Assembly: GCF_009727055.1 (NCBI RefSeq)
Contig: NC_052351.1
Span: 10,593,203-10,657,202 of the forward strand
DNA length: 64,000 bases
Direction of reading: 5' to 3'
Origin: Benincasa hispida
Lineage: Eukaryota; Streptophyta; Magnoliopsida; Cucurbitales; Cucurbitaceae
The notes beneath the pieces are model-generated. The model did no database searches. It was not told where the DNA came from and worked only from the letters and a program-made list of their open reading frames with translations. Positions within the stretch are counted from its first letter, which is position 1. Each line of letters starts with the position of its first letter. Position numbers and translations under genes: made by a program. Shown here in pieces: positions 22,256 to 32,716 of this stretch.

Positions 22256-23071
22256 CATCCTAACCTTTCTCAAAGGTTTTTATTAACCTTCAATAAAAGG
22301 TGCATATTTTTTAAAGGACTTATCAAAGCCTCCGATAAATGTATGTCTTTCTCAAAGGTTTTTATTACCCTTCGATAAAAACTATATATTTCACAAAGGT
22401 TTTTTCAAAACCTTCAATAAATATATATCTTTTTCAAAGGTTTTTATTAACCTTCGATAAAAAGCATATATTTCTCAAAGATTTTTCCAATACCTTCAAT
22501 AAATGTATATCTTTCTCAAAGGTTTTTATTAACCTTCAATAAAAGGTGCATATTTTTCAAATGACTTATCAAAGCCTCTGATAAATGTATGTCTTTCTCA
22601 AAGGTTTTTATTACCCTTCGATAAAAACTATATATTTCTCAAAGGTTTTTTCAAAACCTCCAATAAATATATATCTTTTTCAAAGATTTTTATTAACCTT
22701 TAATAAAAAAAAAAAATACATATTTCTCAAAGGTTTTTCCAATACCTTCAATAAATGTATATCTTTCTCAAAGGTTTTAATTAAACTTCAATAAAAGGTG
22801 CATATTTTTCAAAGGACTTATCAAAGCCTCCGATAAATGTTTGTCTTTCTCAAAGATTTTTATTATCCTTCGATAAAAACTACATATTTCTCAAAAAAAA
22901 TATTCAAAACCTCCAATAAATATATATCTTTTTCAAAGGTTTTTATTAACCTTCAATAAAAAGTACTTATTTCTCAAAGGTTTTTCCAATACCTTCAATA
23001 AATGTATATCTTTCTCAAAGGTTTTTTATAACCTCCGATAAAAGATTGTCGAAATAGCTCAATTTTCTTGT
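22256..23071 (-). mobile_element. CACTA element end with hairpin-rich subterminal repeats
   Basis: The right end reads ttttcttgtagtg, the reverse complement of a CACTACAAGAAAA terminus. Inward lie more than ten copies of caaaggtttttattaacctt, which pairs with itself, alternating with cttcaataaa and ctccgataaatgta. Larger units repeat about every 246-249 bp (starting near 22339, 22585 and 22833). Dense subterminal hairpin repeats next to a CACTA terminus are the signature of En/Spm-type elements. The other terminus was not found, so the left limit is approximate. Confidence 0.78.
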
Positions 23072-26066
23072 AGTGAAAGAATGCCCAATATTGATACACC
23101 TATTGAGATTGATGATACAATATCCACATATATTAGAAATGATTGTGAGAGTAGATGAGTTGATAAATAATGTACTAAACATGGTATGTTATTTATTATG
23201 GTTATATGTATTTAAATATTAAGATTATTTGTTTTTTGTGTGAGTAATTTTTTTTTTTGGCAGATTGACATGGAAAATTCAACAGGTAACAGCGAGAATG
23301 ATAGAAATATGATCCCACAAAAAAATAGCAGAATAAGTATTCCACGTGGCCCAACTACTATGTCTGAGTTGGCACAAATAAGAACATCTGGGCAATGGTT
23401 GGCCATTGATTATAATAAACATGGACAATCAATTGGATTTGATGCAAAGAAGATGCAAAGTTATATAGGAGTTTGTGTTGACAATAAATACCTATAACAT
23501 ATAATTCTTGGAAAAAAGTTTCAAACCATCTAAAAGATAAACTTTTTCATTGTGCAGATGTCGTTTGATGTGGACTCTAAGTCCAAACATGGTATACTCA
23601 TGTCTGCATCTAGGAAGTTTCAGACTTTCAAGACCACATTGACTCAAAAGTTCATACTTCTATTTAAGAATAAACCCTCGGTCTTGCAATTTCTTCCCCA
23701 ACAATATTCTCATATAGAGCAAGATCAGTGGATATCGTTTGTTAATGAACGATTGAGTGAAGAATGGGATGTAAGTCATTCTAAATAAATATCAATATTA
23801 TCATTTTTTTATAGGTAACTTCAACTAGAATTGTTGTACAGGAAATAAGTTGTCTTCAAAAAGAAAGAAGGTCGAAATGTGTATATAATCATCACATTTC
23901 TCGGAAGGGTTATGTGAATCTTTCCCAAGAATTAGTAAGTTTTTCGACTTAAATTAAATATTTTATTCTAATATGTTTATGCTAATTAAATATGTATATG
24001 TAGAATATATCGAGTGATCATTCTTATCGAGCGACTTTATGAAAAGAAGCACGAAAAGGAAAAAATAATGAATACTTTGATGAAGCCACTCGAGAATGTG
24101 CCAATCGAATTGTAAGTTTATATTGTGCGAAGTTGAAGATGGCATATATATAATGTCTAAAACTTGTGATGATATAGATACTGTGTGAAAATTGTAATAT
24201 GTTTTACAGGATAAATTAGCCAAAGTCTATGAAGGTGAAGATGTTTGGACCAAAACTTTGGGTACAGATGAACATTGGGGATGTGTTAGAGGAGTGGGTG
24301 ATTTTATTTTCCATTCCCAATATTTCAAATTAGTAAAACCAAAGTCCTCAATGAGCCAAGAAATTGAAGGAGACTCTAATGAAAAAAATGTTCGACATGG
24401 TAAATTGTCAAGAGAAAAAGTTAATGGCAGACAATATCATCAGTCCAAATAATCTGTTGGAAGTGTCACACTAAGTGCATCTGAAGAAGAAGATACTAAG
24501 AAGATGCCTAAAGAAGATTTGGACATAATTTATTTGTTGTGACTTTTAAATTTTAATCATATTGTGCTTAACCATGCATGACATTAGTTCTTTTAAATTT
24601 GTTAAGGGGACACCATGTCACTTGGCTATAGGAACTGTAGATAATATTGTTGCAGTAGCCATAGCATTTGATGATGATGTGTCATGCTTAATTGTTAAAG
24701 TTCTTATTGACATTATCATTGGAGAAGATTTACCAATACCGATTCCTGTGAAGGAAAAAACAGAGTCCTTAAATCAAGCAATGGACAACTTTGTAACATG
24801 GTCTCGTGAACTTGTAGTTATAGTCGACGAGAAAAAAGTATGCCTCTTTTTCAGTATATGAGTTTGGTTATTTATTATTTTTCGTACATTGAATTTTTGT
24901 AACTTTGATTATGGTAAGACCATTCAATAATTAAGAGCTTCGGCCACTCCTCCAAATATACTGACGTCAATGGTACCATCAAACTCTTGAACGGACATGC
25001 CATGCATAACATGAACGATGTAGACATGATCCGTATCAATTTGAACGAGCATATATTTGGAAGAGACAAATTTGTTTATTTATGCCGCGATGATCTGATC
25101 CAATATTACAATATGGTTGAAATAGGTTACATATGTATTTTGACATACATTACGTAAGCATTACTCATCTAGATTCACTCATATATATTTTTTGTTTCAT
25201 GTTTAAATAATAACTTTTACTTTATTTAGGTATCTTTGGAATGAATGTGGTCGTGACATTCCGAAGAAATTTTTTATAATTGATCAAGCAAGAATATCGC
25301 CACATGTGAAGTCTCAAGATATTCGATCCAGAAATTTAGTCAACCAACTAGAATTGGCTAATTTGGACCAATTAGTCCTTATTCCATATAACACAGGATA
25401 AGTAAATACAAGTTCTTTAGTTATTTTTAATTTGCATTATATGTGTACTAATATTTCAAAAATGTTGTTTATTATAGTTATCGTTGATATTGATTGTAAT
25501 CAATCTACAAGAAAATTGTGTTTATGTTTTGGACTATATTCGAAATAAGGTTCAAGAGGATTTTCATGGAGTTATAAATATGTAAATGTAATTGAACTTT
25601 CTTAGCTCTTAATTGAAGTATTTATGTTTAACTAATGTTTTCAAACTATCTAGTGGATTGAAAATATGACAAGCCAAGCACAATCTCCAACACCATCGGT
25701 CTTCTCCGAAATGGAAACCTGTAAAAGTAAATTTGCATTCATTTTTTTTAACAATTTATGTTCATTCTAACATAAGAATAATTGTTTTCAACTTCTTTAT
25801 ATGCAGTGCTCCCATCAATTAGATTCTGTAGGATGCGGGTATGTGCAAAAGTATATACACAAAATAGTGCATAATCCTACTACTCCCATTACTAGCCTCG
25901 TACGTAAATTATTTATTTTTTATATAGTAGCTTTAATTTAATAAATGATGTAAACATCTCTTTTTTTTTTTTTTTTTTGGTAGTTCAATACAAAAAGTGC
26001 ATATACCCAAGGAGAGATTGATGTAATTCAAACCCAATGGGCAAGTTTTGTTGGCCGATTTATTGT
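23072..26066 (+). pseudogene. Ulp1/C48 peptidase-like gene of CACTA (En/Spm) type, multi-exon
   Basis: Coding blocks follow the plan of the Ulp1-like genes carried by plant CACTA elements. They are ISIPRGPTTMSELAQIRTSG (about 23330-23400), FLPQQYSHIEQDQWISFVNE (23690-23750), KVYEGEDVWTKTLGTDEH (about 24220-24275) and SSFKFVKGTPCHLAIGTVDN (24589-24650, DUF8039-like). The peptidase part is IFGRDKFVYLCRDDLIQYYN (about 25055-25120), ISPHVKSQDIRSRNLVNQLE then LVLIPYNTG (25290-25400), CVYVLDYIRNKVQEDFHGVI (25515-25575) and CSHQLDSVGCGYVQKYIHKI (25808-25867). The last holds the Gln and the Cys of the active site. The His/Trp block after IPYNTG is not visible: the frame stops after the Gly. Several exons end at plausible GT or begin after AG. 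I treat it as degraded, since the HW motif and the first exon are not intact. It may still be partly transcribed. Confidence 0.72.
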
Positions 26067-26559
26067 AAGGATGTACTTCTTGTTTTTTTGTCTAACTAGA
26101 ATGTAAATGCTAGCTTAGAATGAATGCAAATTTATCTAATCATGATTTGTTTATTGGAAGATTTATGTATAATTTTTCTGTTTATGGGGTATATGGTGTA
26201 ATTATTCATGGAAGTACTAATTGATATTTGTGAATGAGAGAAATGATTATTATAAAGGTGGTTGATAATTATAATTATTGTTCTATGAAAGTGTGTTATC
26301 GATATACAAATGTTGGTGATTAGTGTGTTTATTTCATATTTGATGAGTATATAGAATGGATTGGAAATATTTATTCTTGTTTCTGAATAAATTATTATAG
26401 AAGTGTACTTCATTGCAAGTAACTTTGTATTTAGTTTTGTGATAGAGTGTATTGTTTTGTCTATTGTTATATTTCAAGTTTGAGTTAAGTGAATTCATAG
26501 GTGGAATGCAAATTTTTTTATATCTTTTATATTTTTTTTAATAAACTAAGATTAAAGAC

Positions 26560-26640
26560 AACCGATAGTAAAGGGCATTAATTACACTATCTTTAATGTC
26601 GGTGTCAATCAACATTAAAGCCAAGAATTCTTGTAATGTG
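26560..26640 (-). mobile_element. CACTA-type terminus near the Ulp1-like gene
   Basis: Reverse complemented, this reads cacattacaagaattcttgg followed by two inverted copies of accgacattaaag and an ataaactaag stretch. It resembles a CACTACAAGAA terminus carrying a 2-base change, with typical subterminal repeats. It would close the element that carries the Ulp1-like gene on the right. The corresponding left terminus is not evident. Confidence 0.6.
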
Positions 26641-27189
26641 ATCATCAAGCAATCCAATGGCTCCAAATTATCCTGGATAAATGTGAAGGATCCAGTGACT
26701 CCAATTTATCCTGGATAGATGTGAAAGATCTAAAAGTCACAAATTGTCCTTGGACTATGTGGAAGATTCAATAGTCCAAAATTGTCTCCAAAACTTCTTG
26801 AATAATAAAGAAATTTTTTGATAATTATCCAATATCTATTACGGTGAAGGAATTGCTAAGAAATTTCTAGAGTCTTTCTCTCATGATATTTATTTACAAT
26901 TTTCAAGATAAACTTGGAAATATTAATATTTACATTTAAGTTATTTATTTAGATCGTTCAAGAAACTTTTAGATTCTGTTAAAAAACAACTTCTAGATAT
27001 AGTTTGTATTATCTTCTATTTTAACTAACTACTCTTTAAATGACTAGAACAAGAAATACAAAATCACATCAGAGAAGGAATAGGAATAATAGATGATATT
27101 CAACAATATTATCACACCTATCGATGCTCCATTGAACGGTAGAAATGCAAACAAATAACCCCGTCTAATGTTGAATCTATACTCTCAAA
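26641..27189. other. Non-coding, short direct repeats
   Basis: The phrases ccaaattatcctggataaatgtgaag and ccaatttatcctggatagatgtgaaag repeat about 47 bp apart (26660-26735), with a third weaker copy after. Nothing coding was recognised. Confidence 0.5.
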
Positions 27190-28150
27190 ATAATTAACTT
27201 TCATAATACCATATGTTTCCTACATTCTTTGTGGACAATCTAACCATAATCGAAATGTCATTCTTTGAAAGTTGAAGAGACGAGCTTCCAAAATGACTAG
27301 TCCTATCTAACATGCACATTATGTTGGATTCATAGCTACTACTACGCATGAAGAATGTGTTGGAAATGACTTTGGGTCTTTGATCCACAGCAAAAAAGCA
27401 AATTGAACCAAGAAAGAGGTAGTAACTTATACCCCATTGGAAGATTTTGATTTGACAAAGAGGTTTATATATCAAAGTTTGTAAGTGAGTTCCTCAATAA
27501 TGGTTGTAGTAGAAGTAGAAACTTTCCCTACATGTGTGAAAAAGAATTAATATTGTTTTAAAATGAATTTCTAAAATTAATTAACAGATATGAATTAATA
27601 ATTGTTTCCTTTCCTTCTTTTTTTCTTCATAAGCTTTCAAAATATTTGTGCTTAGAAGAGAGAATACGTGTATCTTCTTCCTCTCTTCTCTTTGTTTTGA
27701 TCTCTATTTTCTGGGTATTTTTCATCAACTCCATTCTTTTCTCCAATGAACACACACTTGAGTTGGGAGGTTCTATTAACATTGGAGAGCAACCGATACA
27801 AACGATTTAGGACTCGTTTGGATTGACTCGAGAAAAAAATGTTTTTCAAAAAATTCATTTTTTATTTAAAGGGTTTAAATTGACAAAAAAATTGTTGAAA
27901 ATACTCTTTAAAAGTTATTTTGAATAGTTGTCAAACGCTCCAATTTTTTCTAAAACAACATAATTTTTAAATTAAACACTTGAAAATGCATTCCAAACAC
28001 ACCTTTAATATCAAAGTCATGCGAATTTTCGATTGACATTTGGTTCTAATAGAATGCATAGGGACAGTGAGAGAACTACTTAGTATCAAAAGCACCAAAG
28101 CAGTTGGTGGTCTATTTACTACATTTTCTTGATTAGCAATAGATGACGAT
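27190..28150 (-). pseudogene. Second CRK relic (C-lobe and C-terminal tail)
   Basis: In the minus-strand sense, 28020-28150 reads NQENVVNRPPTALVLLILSS, close to the VQENVADRPTM block of CRK kinase C-lobes. Further on, 27200-27400 reads SNTFFMRSSSYESN and SSSLQLSKNDISI, the usual C-terminal tail of CRKs (SSLQLSRNDISITEL type). Between them lies a MITE-like insert (27809-28004) and 400 bp without homology. All upstream kinase parts are absent. It is oriented as the CRK pseudogene at 19310-20625, so a small CRK cluster may once have stood here. It is non-functional. Confidence 0.65.
27809..28004. mobile_element. 196-bp MITE inside the CRK relic
   Basis: The left end aggactcgtttgga and the right end tccaaacacacct are inverted repeats of each other with two or three mismatches. 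The interior is AT-rich and self-complementary (ttgttttaga, aaaaattg). It is a small MITE, family undetermined. Confidence 0.6.
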
Positions 28151-30754
28151 TGTCAAAATAATTAGATAAGAGAAAAACAACCAAAATAGTGAAAACTATA
28201 CATGTGATTCACATAACTGAAGCCAACATTTCAAATAAAAGGATAAACTAATATCATCCAACAAGATCTCGAATGCATCCCTGGTCTGTGATAATATAGT
28301 CCATTCACTTCTACGTTTTTTTGAATAGACGAGAATAAAATCTAACAGAAAATTTGGATCATGATGAATTCAGTGTAGGCACATATTTGTAGGCAGAGTG
28401 GAAATACAAGGCATAAACCGTGAATCGGTTGAGCAGCACAATGAAAAGAGTTGGAATAAACCAACCAGACAAACCCAGAAGCAAACCACAAACCTCCTCA
28501 CTTAATACCGAGGAGAACCAAGAAGGCACAACAAAAGAATATCTATCATCTTCTTCAGAGGAGGAAGAAGAGAAACTAACAAAAAAAAAAGGCCTCAAAA
28601 TGTATGCACATAAACCAGACTTGAAACACAAAACAAACTAGAACAAAACCTAGCACTCTGTTTCAATTGATTTTTATTTTCCGTGTGTCCAAGCCAGATT
28701 AGTTTAATAGACCCTACGATGAAATCCTCCCCAAAGCTCATAACATAGTAAAATGAACAACCCTCCCTTCTACTCATCCAAAATTAAGTTTGACAAATAA
28801 AATAATCGACTGCTAAAAAATTAGGACAACAATATACTGGTGATATCTGCCATTGCATCATTCTGTGATACGAGAAAAAGAAAAATCAAATTGATAAATC
28901 CATCACATTATAGCATAGGATAATCTATCTTTATGCAAGAAGTTTCATATGTAAGAGTTGCTAGGTACCATCTCGAATAAGTCACATCAAAGGCTTAGCT
29001 GAAACAAATAATAAAGAAAATGACTCACAAGATTAAAAAATATGAGCAAACTGTTATTTATTTACCAACCTAAATGCAACATTTCCAAACTAATATGATT
29101 TGGACCAGCTTGCTTTAACATCTAAAAGCAAAAATGATTGGTATCTCTTTCCAATCAAGATTCCAATTTAAACAATAAAAAGATTAGACAAGAGTTTCTC
29201 ATAACAGTGAGTAACTGAGACTTCTTTAAAAGAAAGTAAACGTTGCAAGTAGTCTTAATTAATAATACAATACACGATATTTTATTTCAGAATATGTTAT
29301 TAAATACTGAATAATTAAAAAGCATAAAATAGGGATACACTTGCAAACATTGTTATTGAACTAAAGGGATCCTCATCGGTAAATAAGACATATCACATAA
29401 CCTTAGCAGTAACTTTTTTTTTCCTGAGCAAACTTAGCAGTAACTTGATACAAGATTTTGTATCATCAATTATTGGCATGGGCTGTAATAACAGTTGTTG
29501 CTATCTTCAGGTAAATACAAATTACATCTATCATTAACATTTTCAAAACATGTAAGAAACATAAAAGCATCATCAAGGAGAAAAATAAAAAGGGGGAGAT
29601 GAGGTATCCCCACAAAAACAACTTCCAGGAATTAGAAAAAGGGCCCAACTAGTATAAATTGGGGTTAGGTTTAGGATATACTTACAAAAGAATTTAGAAG
29701 TAGAAGACCAAGTTGAAGCAAAAAGAGTAATCAAATTCCAAAAAAGAAAAAAAAAAACCATTGCTAGTTTCTTGATCACGAAAGATTCTAGAGTTTCTTT
29801 CAAACCTCAACCTCCTAACAAAGGCAAAGATTCAATTAGGTCAAAGGATTTTTGCCTGAATATTTAACCGAGGACCTTAGTGTAGAAGGGGGGCATTTGA
29901 AGCTTTCTTGGGCTAACACTAATGCATTTTGAACAAGGTGTTAGTCTCCCCAACAATCATCAGCAAAGGGACACCATTGCATTTTGCACAATCCCTTTGA
30001 TGCCAACAATCTCAGTTCAACATTGCATGACACAGTGACCTTAAATTATCATCCATAGACAATGTTGATCATATCAGAATTTTCTTTAAAGCTCATATTC
30101 AACTGAAAATTTAGGACTTTTTCTATGAGCCAAAAGTGAAAGCAGAGAGTTCACAGTCAATAATATGTCAACTAAGAAGTCCTTTTATAATTTAAAACAA
30201 TCCCATTGATTAGTCTGTGCTCGAGATTGGCTTTATACAACATCAAAAGGGAGAGAAACGTACCTCATGATAGATGTCAAGGAGATGCTCCTTGTTCGCC
30301 GCAATAGATAAGACATAAAACAAGATAAAAGAATATATGAAATTTAAGTTTGAGATGAGACAACTGGGGGAAATAAAATATTCCTAGGATGGGAGATCTC
30401 GAGAGACGTAAAAGAGGTAAAATCCATATATGTAAAAGATCATGCAAGGGATTGAGCCAAAATTCAAAATACCATAATAATACCTCAACATTTTAAGCAA
30501 TCAGCAGCAAATACTTCCAAGTGGTAGTGAAGACGAACACCATTATAATGTGGCACGGATTCACTCGCAGCATGATTCAAATATGGAGATTTATGGTATA
30601 CAGGTTGAATCAACTGAAACTTAACATTATGAATATTGATTTTAAGAGTGCTGTAACAAATTACCACCTAATAATGTACTAATACTCACTGCATAAACTC
30701 CCCCACCCCCCCAAAAAATAAAAATAATAATACTAATAAAAGTCCTACCATCCT
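28151..30754. other. Intergenic region without a recognised gene
   Basis: I see no convincing gene in this 2.6-kb stretch. An acidic or hydrophobic open frame exists on each strand at 28359-28641 (SSSSEEEEE-rich on plus, hydrophobic on minus) but neither matches a family I know. The part near 30500-30750 is the 3' side of the F-box gene and probably holds its 3' UTR. No clear polyadenylation signal could be chosen. Confidence 0.5.
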
Positions 30755-31909
30755 TCAACTCTTTCCTGCCAAAATGTTGGGGAGAGAATTAAAATTGGAG
30801 GAGTCAATCTGATGAACGTGCAAATGTCTCTCAGTTTCAACATCTTGATTCGTCAATATCTTCACCCTCTTAGTCTTGGGGTCATACAGTATTAAAAGGA
30901 ATCCAGCAAGAAGACACAATATCTTCCCATCTTCACAAACTTTGATGGGTTGGAGCTGAGATACTCCCCAAGGTTGGTCATGCTCAGGATGACGCAAATT
31001 TTCTGGTCTAGATAAAACAAATGCTTTAATCCATGACAAATTTTCTTCCATCTTCCACACCTGGTAAATGTTGTCGACGGTGCCAGTGTAAGTAGTTAGA
31101 TAGAGGGTACCATCAAAAACTCCAAAGAAAAAATGACCACCGCCATAGTGGGGACATGAAATTTTCTCCAGTTTCTCATTTTCTATATCCAAACGGTAAA
31201 TGGCATTATTAGAATCGCGTGGTTGCAGCTCGTCTACAGTCCAGTAGAGGCCTCCATTGAAATAAACGCCATGGTCTTCAACGACAAGAGAAGGCAAAAC
31301 CCCAACAGGGGTCCATTCGCGAGTAGTGCCAAATGCAAAAATCTCTACAGAGGTAGTGGATTCATCACGTAGAAAGGAGGTTCTCGCTATTTTGTACTGC
31401 TTTGTTTCAGGACTGAATCCTAATCCGTAGCTATAGGGTCTACCACAACAACAATGTGTTTTCGATTTCTCGGCAGGAAATTTGAAGTACTCATTTGTCA
31501 TGGGATTTAATATGCAAAGAACATAAGATATAGGTGATCCTGATTTTCTTTTCGAGATAAGAAGGGAGAGGAGTCCATTGCAGGAATTGATAATAGAGAT
31601 GGAACTGGTGAAAAATTTAGGATGGAAGGTAAATGAGACAACACTACTCATTCCTTCCAAATATTTAAGATTGAAGTCCATACAATAGAGATTGCGAGAG
31701 GGACAATCATAGGCAAGCGAGAGGCTGGAAATTAAGAGTGGCGGATCAAACTTACAAGTTAAAACCAGATTGTTCCATGCTTTACATACGAGCCTGCAAC
31801 TGGGCAAATTGAATAAAGGGACTTTCGAGAGTATTACCTGAATGATATTATCAGGTGGAAGCTCCGAATCTGATGATTTCCTAATCTCACTGTTCCGCTT
31901 CTTCTCCAT
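30755..31909 (-). CDS. F-box protein with F-box-associated interaction domain
   Basis: A single uninterrupted exon encodes 384 residues from the ATG at 31907-31909. F-box proteins are substrate adaptors of SCF (Skp1-Cullin1-F-box) ubiquitin ligases in nucleus or cytosol. The N-terminal F-box spans roughly residues 17-52 (LPPDNIIQVILSKVPLFNLP, then SCRLVCKAWNNLV). The rest resembles a plant F-box-associated (FBA/kelch-like beta-propeller) domain: INSCNGLLSLL, VLCILNPMTNEYFKFP, YGLGFSPETKQYKIAR, GVYFNGGLYWTVDE, FDGTLYLTTYTGT and a final ILLILYDPKTKRV-type strand. The frame stays open 67 codons upstream, but those residues are basic and low-complexity and run into a dispersed repeat above 32050, so the internal Met next to the F-box is preferred. 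Length and domain plan are normal for the family. The substrate is unknown. It is the only gene here without damage. Confidence 0.9.
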   Translation of the reverse strand: MEKKRNSEIRKSSDSELPPDNIIQVILSKVPLFNLPSCRLVCKAWNNLVLTCKFDPPLLISSLSLAYDCPSRNLYCMDFNLKYLEGMSSVVSFTFHPKFFTSSISIINSCNGLLSLLISKRKSGSPISYVLCILNPMTNEYFKFPAEKSKTHCCCGRPYSYGLGFSPETKQYKIARTSFLRDESTTSVEIFAFGTTREWTPVGVLPSLVVEDHGVYFNGGLYWTVDELQPRDSNNAIYRLDIENEKLEKISCPHYGGGHFFFGVFDGTLYLTTYTGTVDNIYQVWKMEENLSWIKAFVLSRPENLRHPEHDQPWGVSQLQPIKVCEDGKILCLLAGFLLILYDPKTKRVKILTNQDVETERHLHVHQIDSSNFNSLPNILAGKS

Positions 31910-32079
31910 CCCCGACCAGCTGCCAATGAACCAAAGATGGGAATGGGGTTGGCGTGGCGGAGTGCGGCTGTGACGAAGATGGAAGAGGGAATTAATAGAG
32001 GAATTGGAGATTTCAGATTTTCTTGGTTTTTTGGGGGAATTTTTTTTTTTTAGTACCTCGACTTTGGACCTAGTCATTA

Positions 32080-32530
32080 TTTCGTCTCTAAATTTTAAAA
32101 TAGTACACATTTAATTTTTTTAAATTTTGAATTTGATTTTAATTTAGTCTCTAAATTTTAAAATGTTACAATTTTAGTCTTGAAATTTAAATTTTATTTC
32201 AATTTGATACTTAGATTTCAAGATTTTATCTTTTTAATATCAATTTTTTATTAAATAATCACTTTCGACATTGAAGTCAACATCTCTTAATTAAATTTAA
32301 ATAATTATGAAGTGAAATTTTGAATTTGATTTTAAAAGTGATAAAAAATGTAAAACTTAATTCATTATAATTATTTTAAATTTATTAACATACATTAACA
32401 AGAAAGACCAGAAATAAGTATTTAATGAAAAATCGATGTTGAAAGTGTAAATCTGAAATTAGATATCAACTTGAAATAAAGCTCAAATATCAAGAAAAAA
32501 AATTGTAACATTATAAAATCTAAGGAAAAA
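32080..32530. repeat. Inverted-repeat (MITE-like) element upstream of the F-box gene
   Basis: The left part carries tagtctctaaattttaaaatgttacaatttt and tcaatttgatacttagatttcaag; the right part carries the complements (gatatcaacttgaaata, attgtaacattataaaatcta). It is therefore a foldback of about 450 bp. It overlaps the upstream extension of the F-box reading frame. It lies about 170 bp from the F-box start, so it may form part of the promoter. That last point is inference. Confidence 0.55.
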
Positions 32531-32716
32531 AAAATATTTTTCTTAATTCATATTTTTATTATTTTGATTATAAAGAACAAACAAAAACGTAAATCATCAT
32601 ATCTATATTTATATTTACTTGCATATCTTTATCTAAATGCATTTTCATTTTTTATATATATATATATAATTTTAAGATGTTAACCAATTATCATGTTTTT
32701 TTTTTGTTTTTCTGTT

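Noticed and set aside
22339..22794. Two similar frames starting MYVFLKGFYYPSIKTIYF
   Set aside because: They come from the 246-bp tandem units of the CACTA subterminal repeat, not from a duplicated gene.
26990..27170. Start of an endogenous pararetrovirus or gag frame (ATGACTAGAACAAGAAAT)
   Set aside because: Only a few basic residues follow before stops, with no recognisable domain.
28359..28641. Hypothetical protein genes on either strand (acidic SSSSEEEEE frame on plus, hydrophobic frame on minus)
   Set aside because: The two frames overlap each other on opposite strands, neither matches a family known to me, and no splice or promoter context supports them.
31910..32110. N-terminal 67-residue extension of the F-box protein
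   Set aside because: The residues are low-complexity and basic, and the first about 20 codons lie in a foldback repeat. The Met directly before the F-box gives a normal family length.
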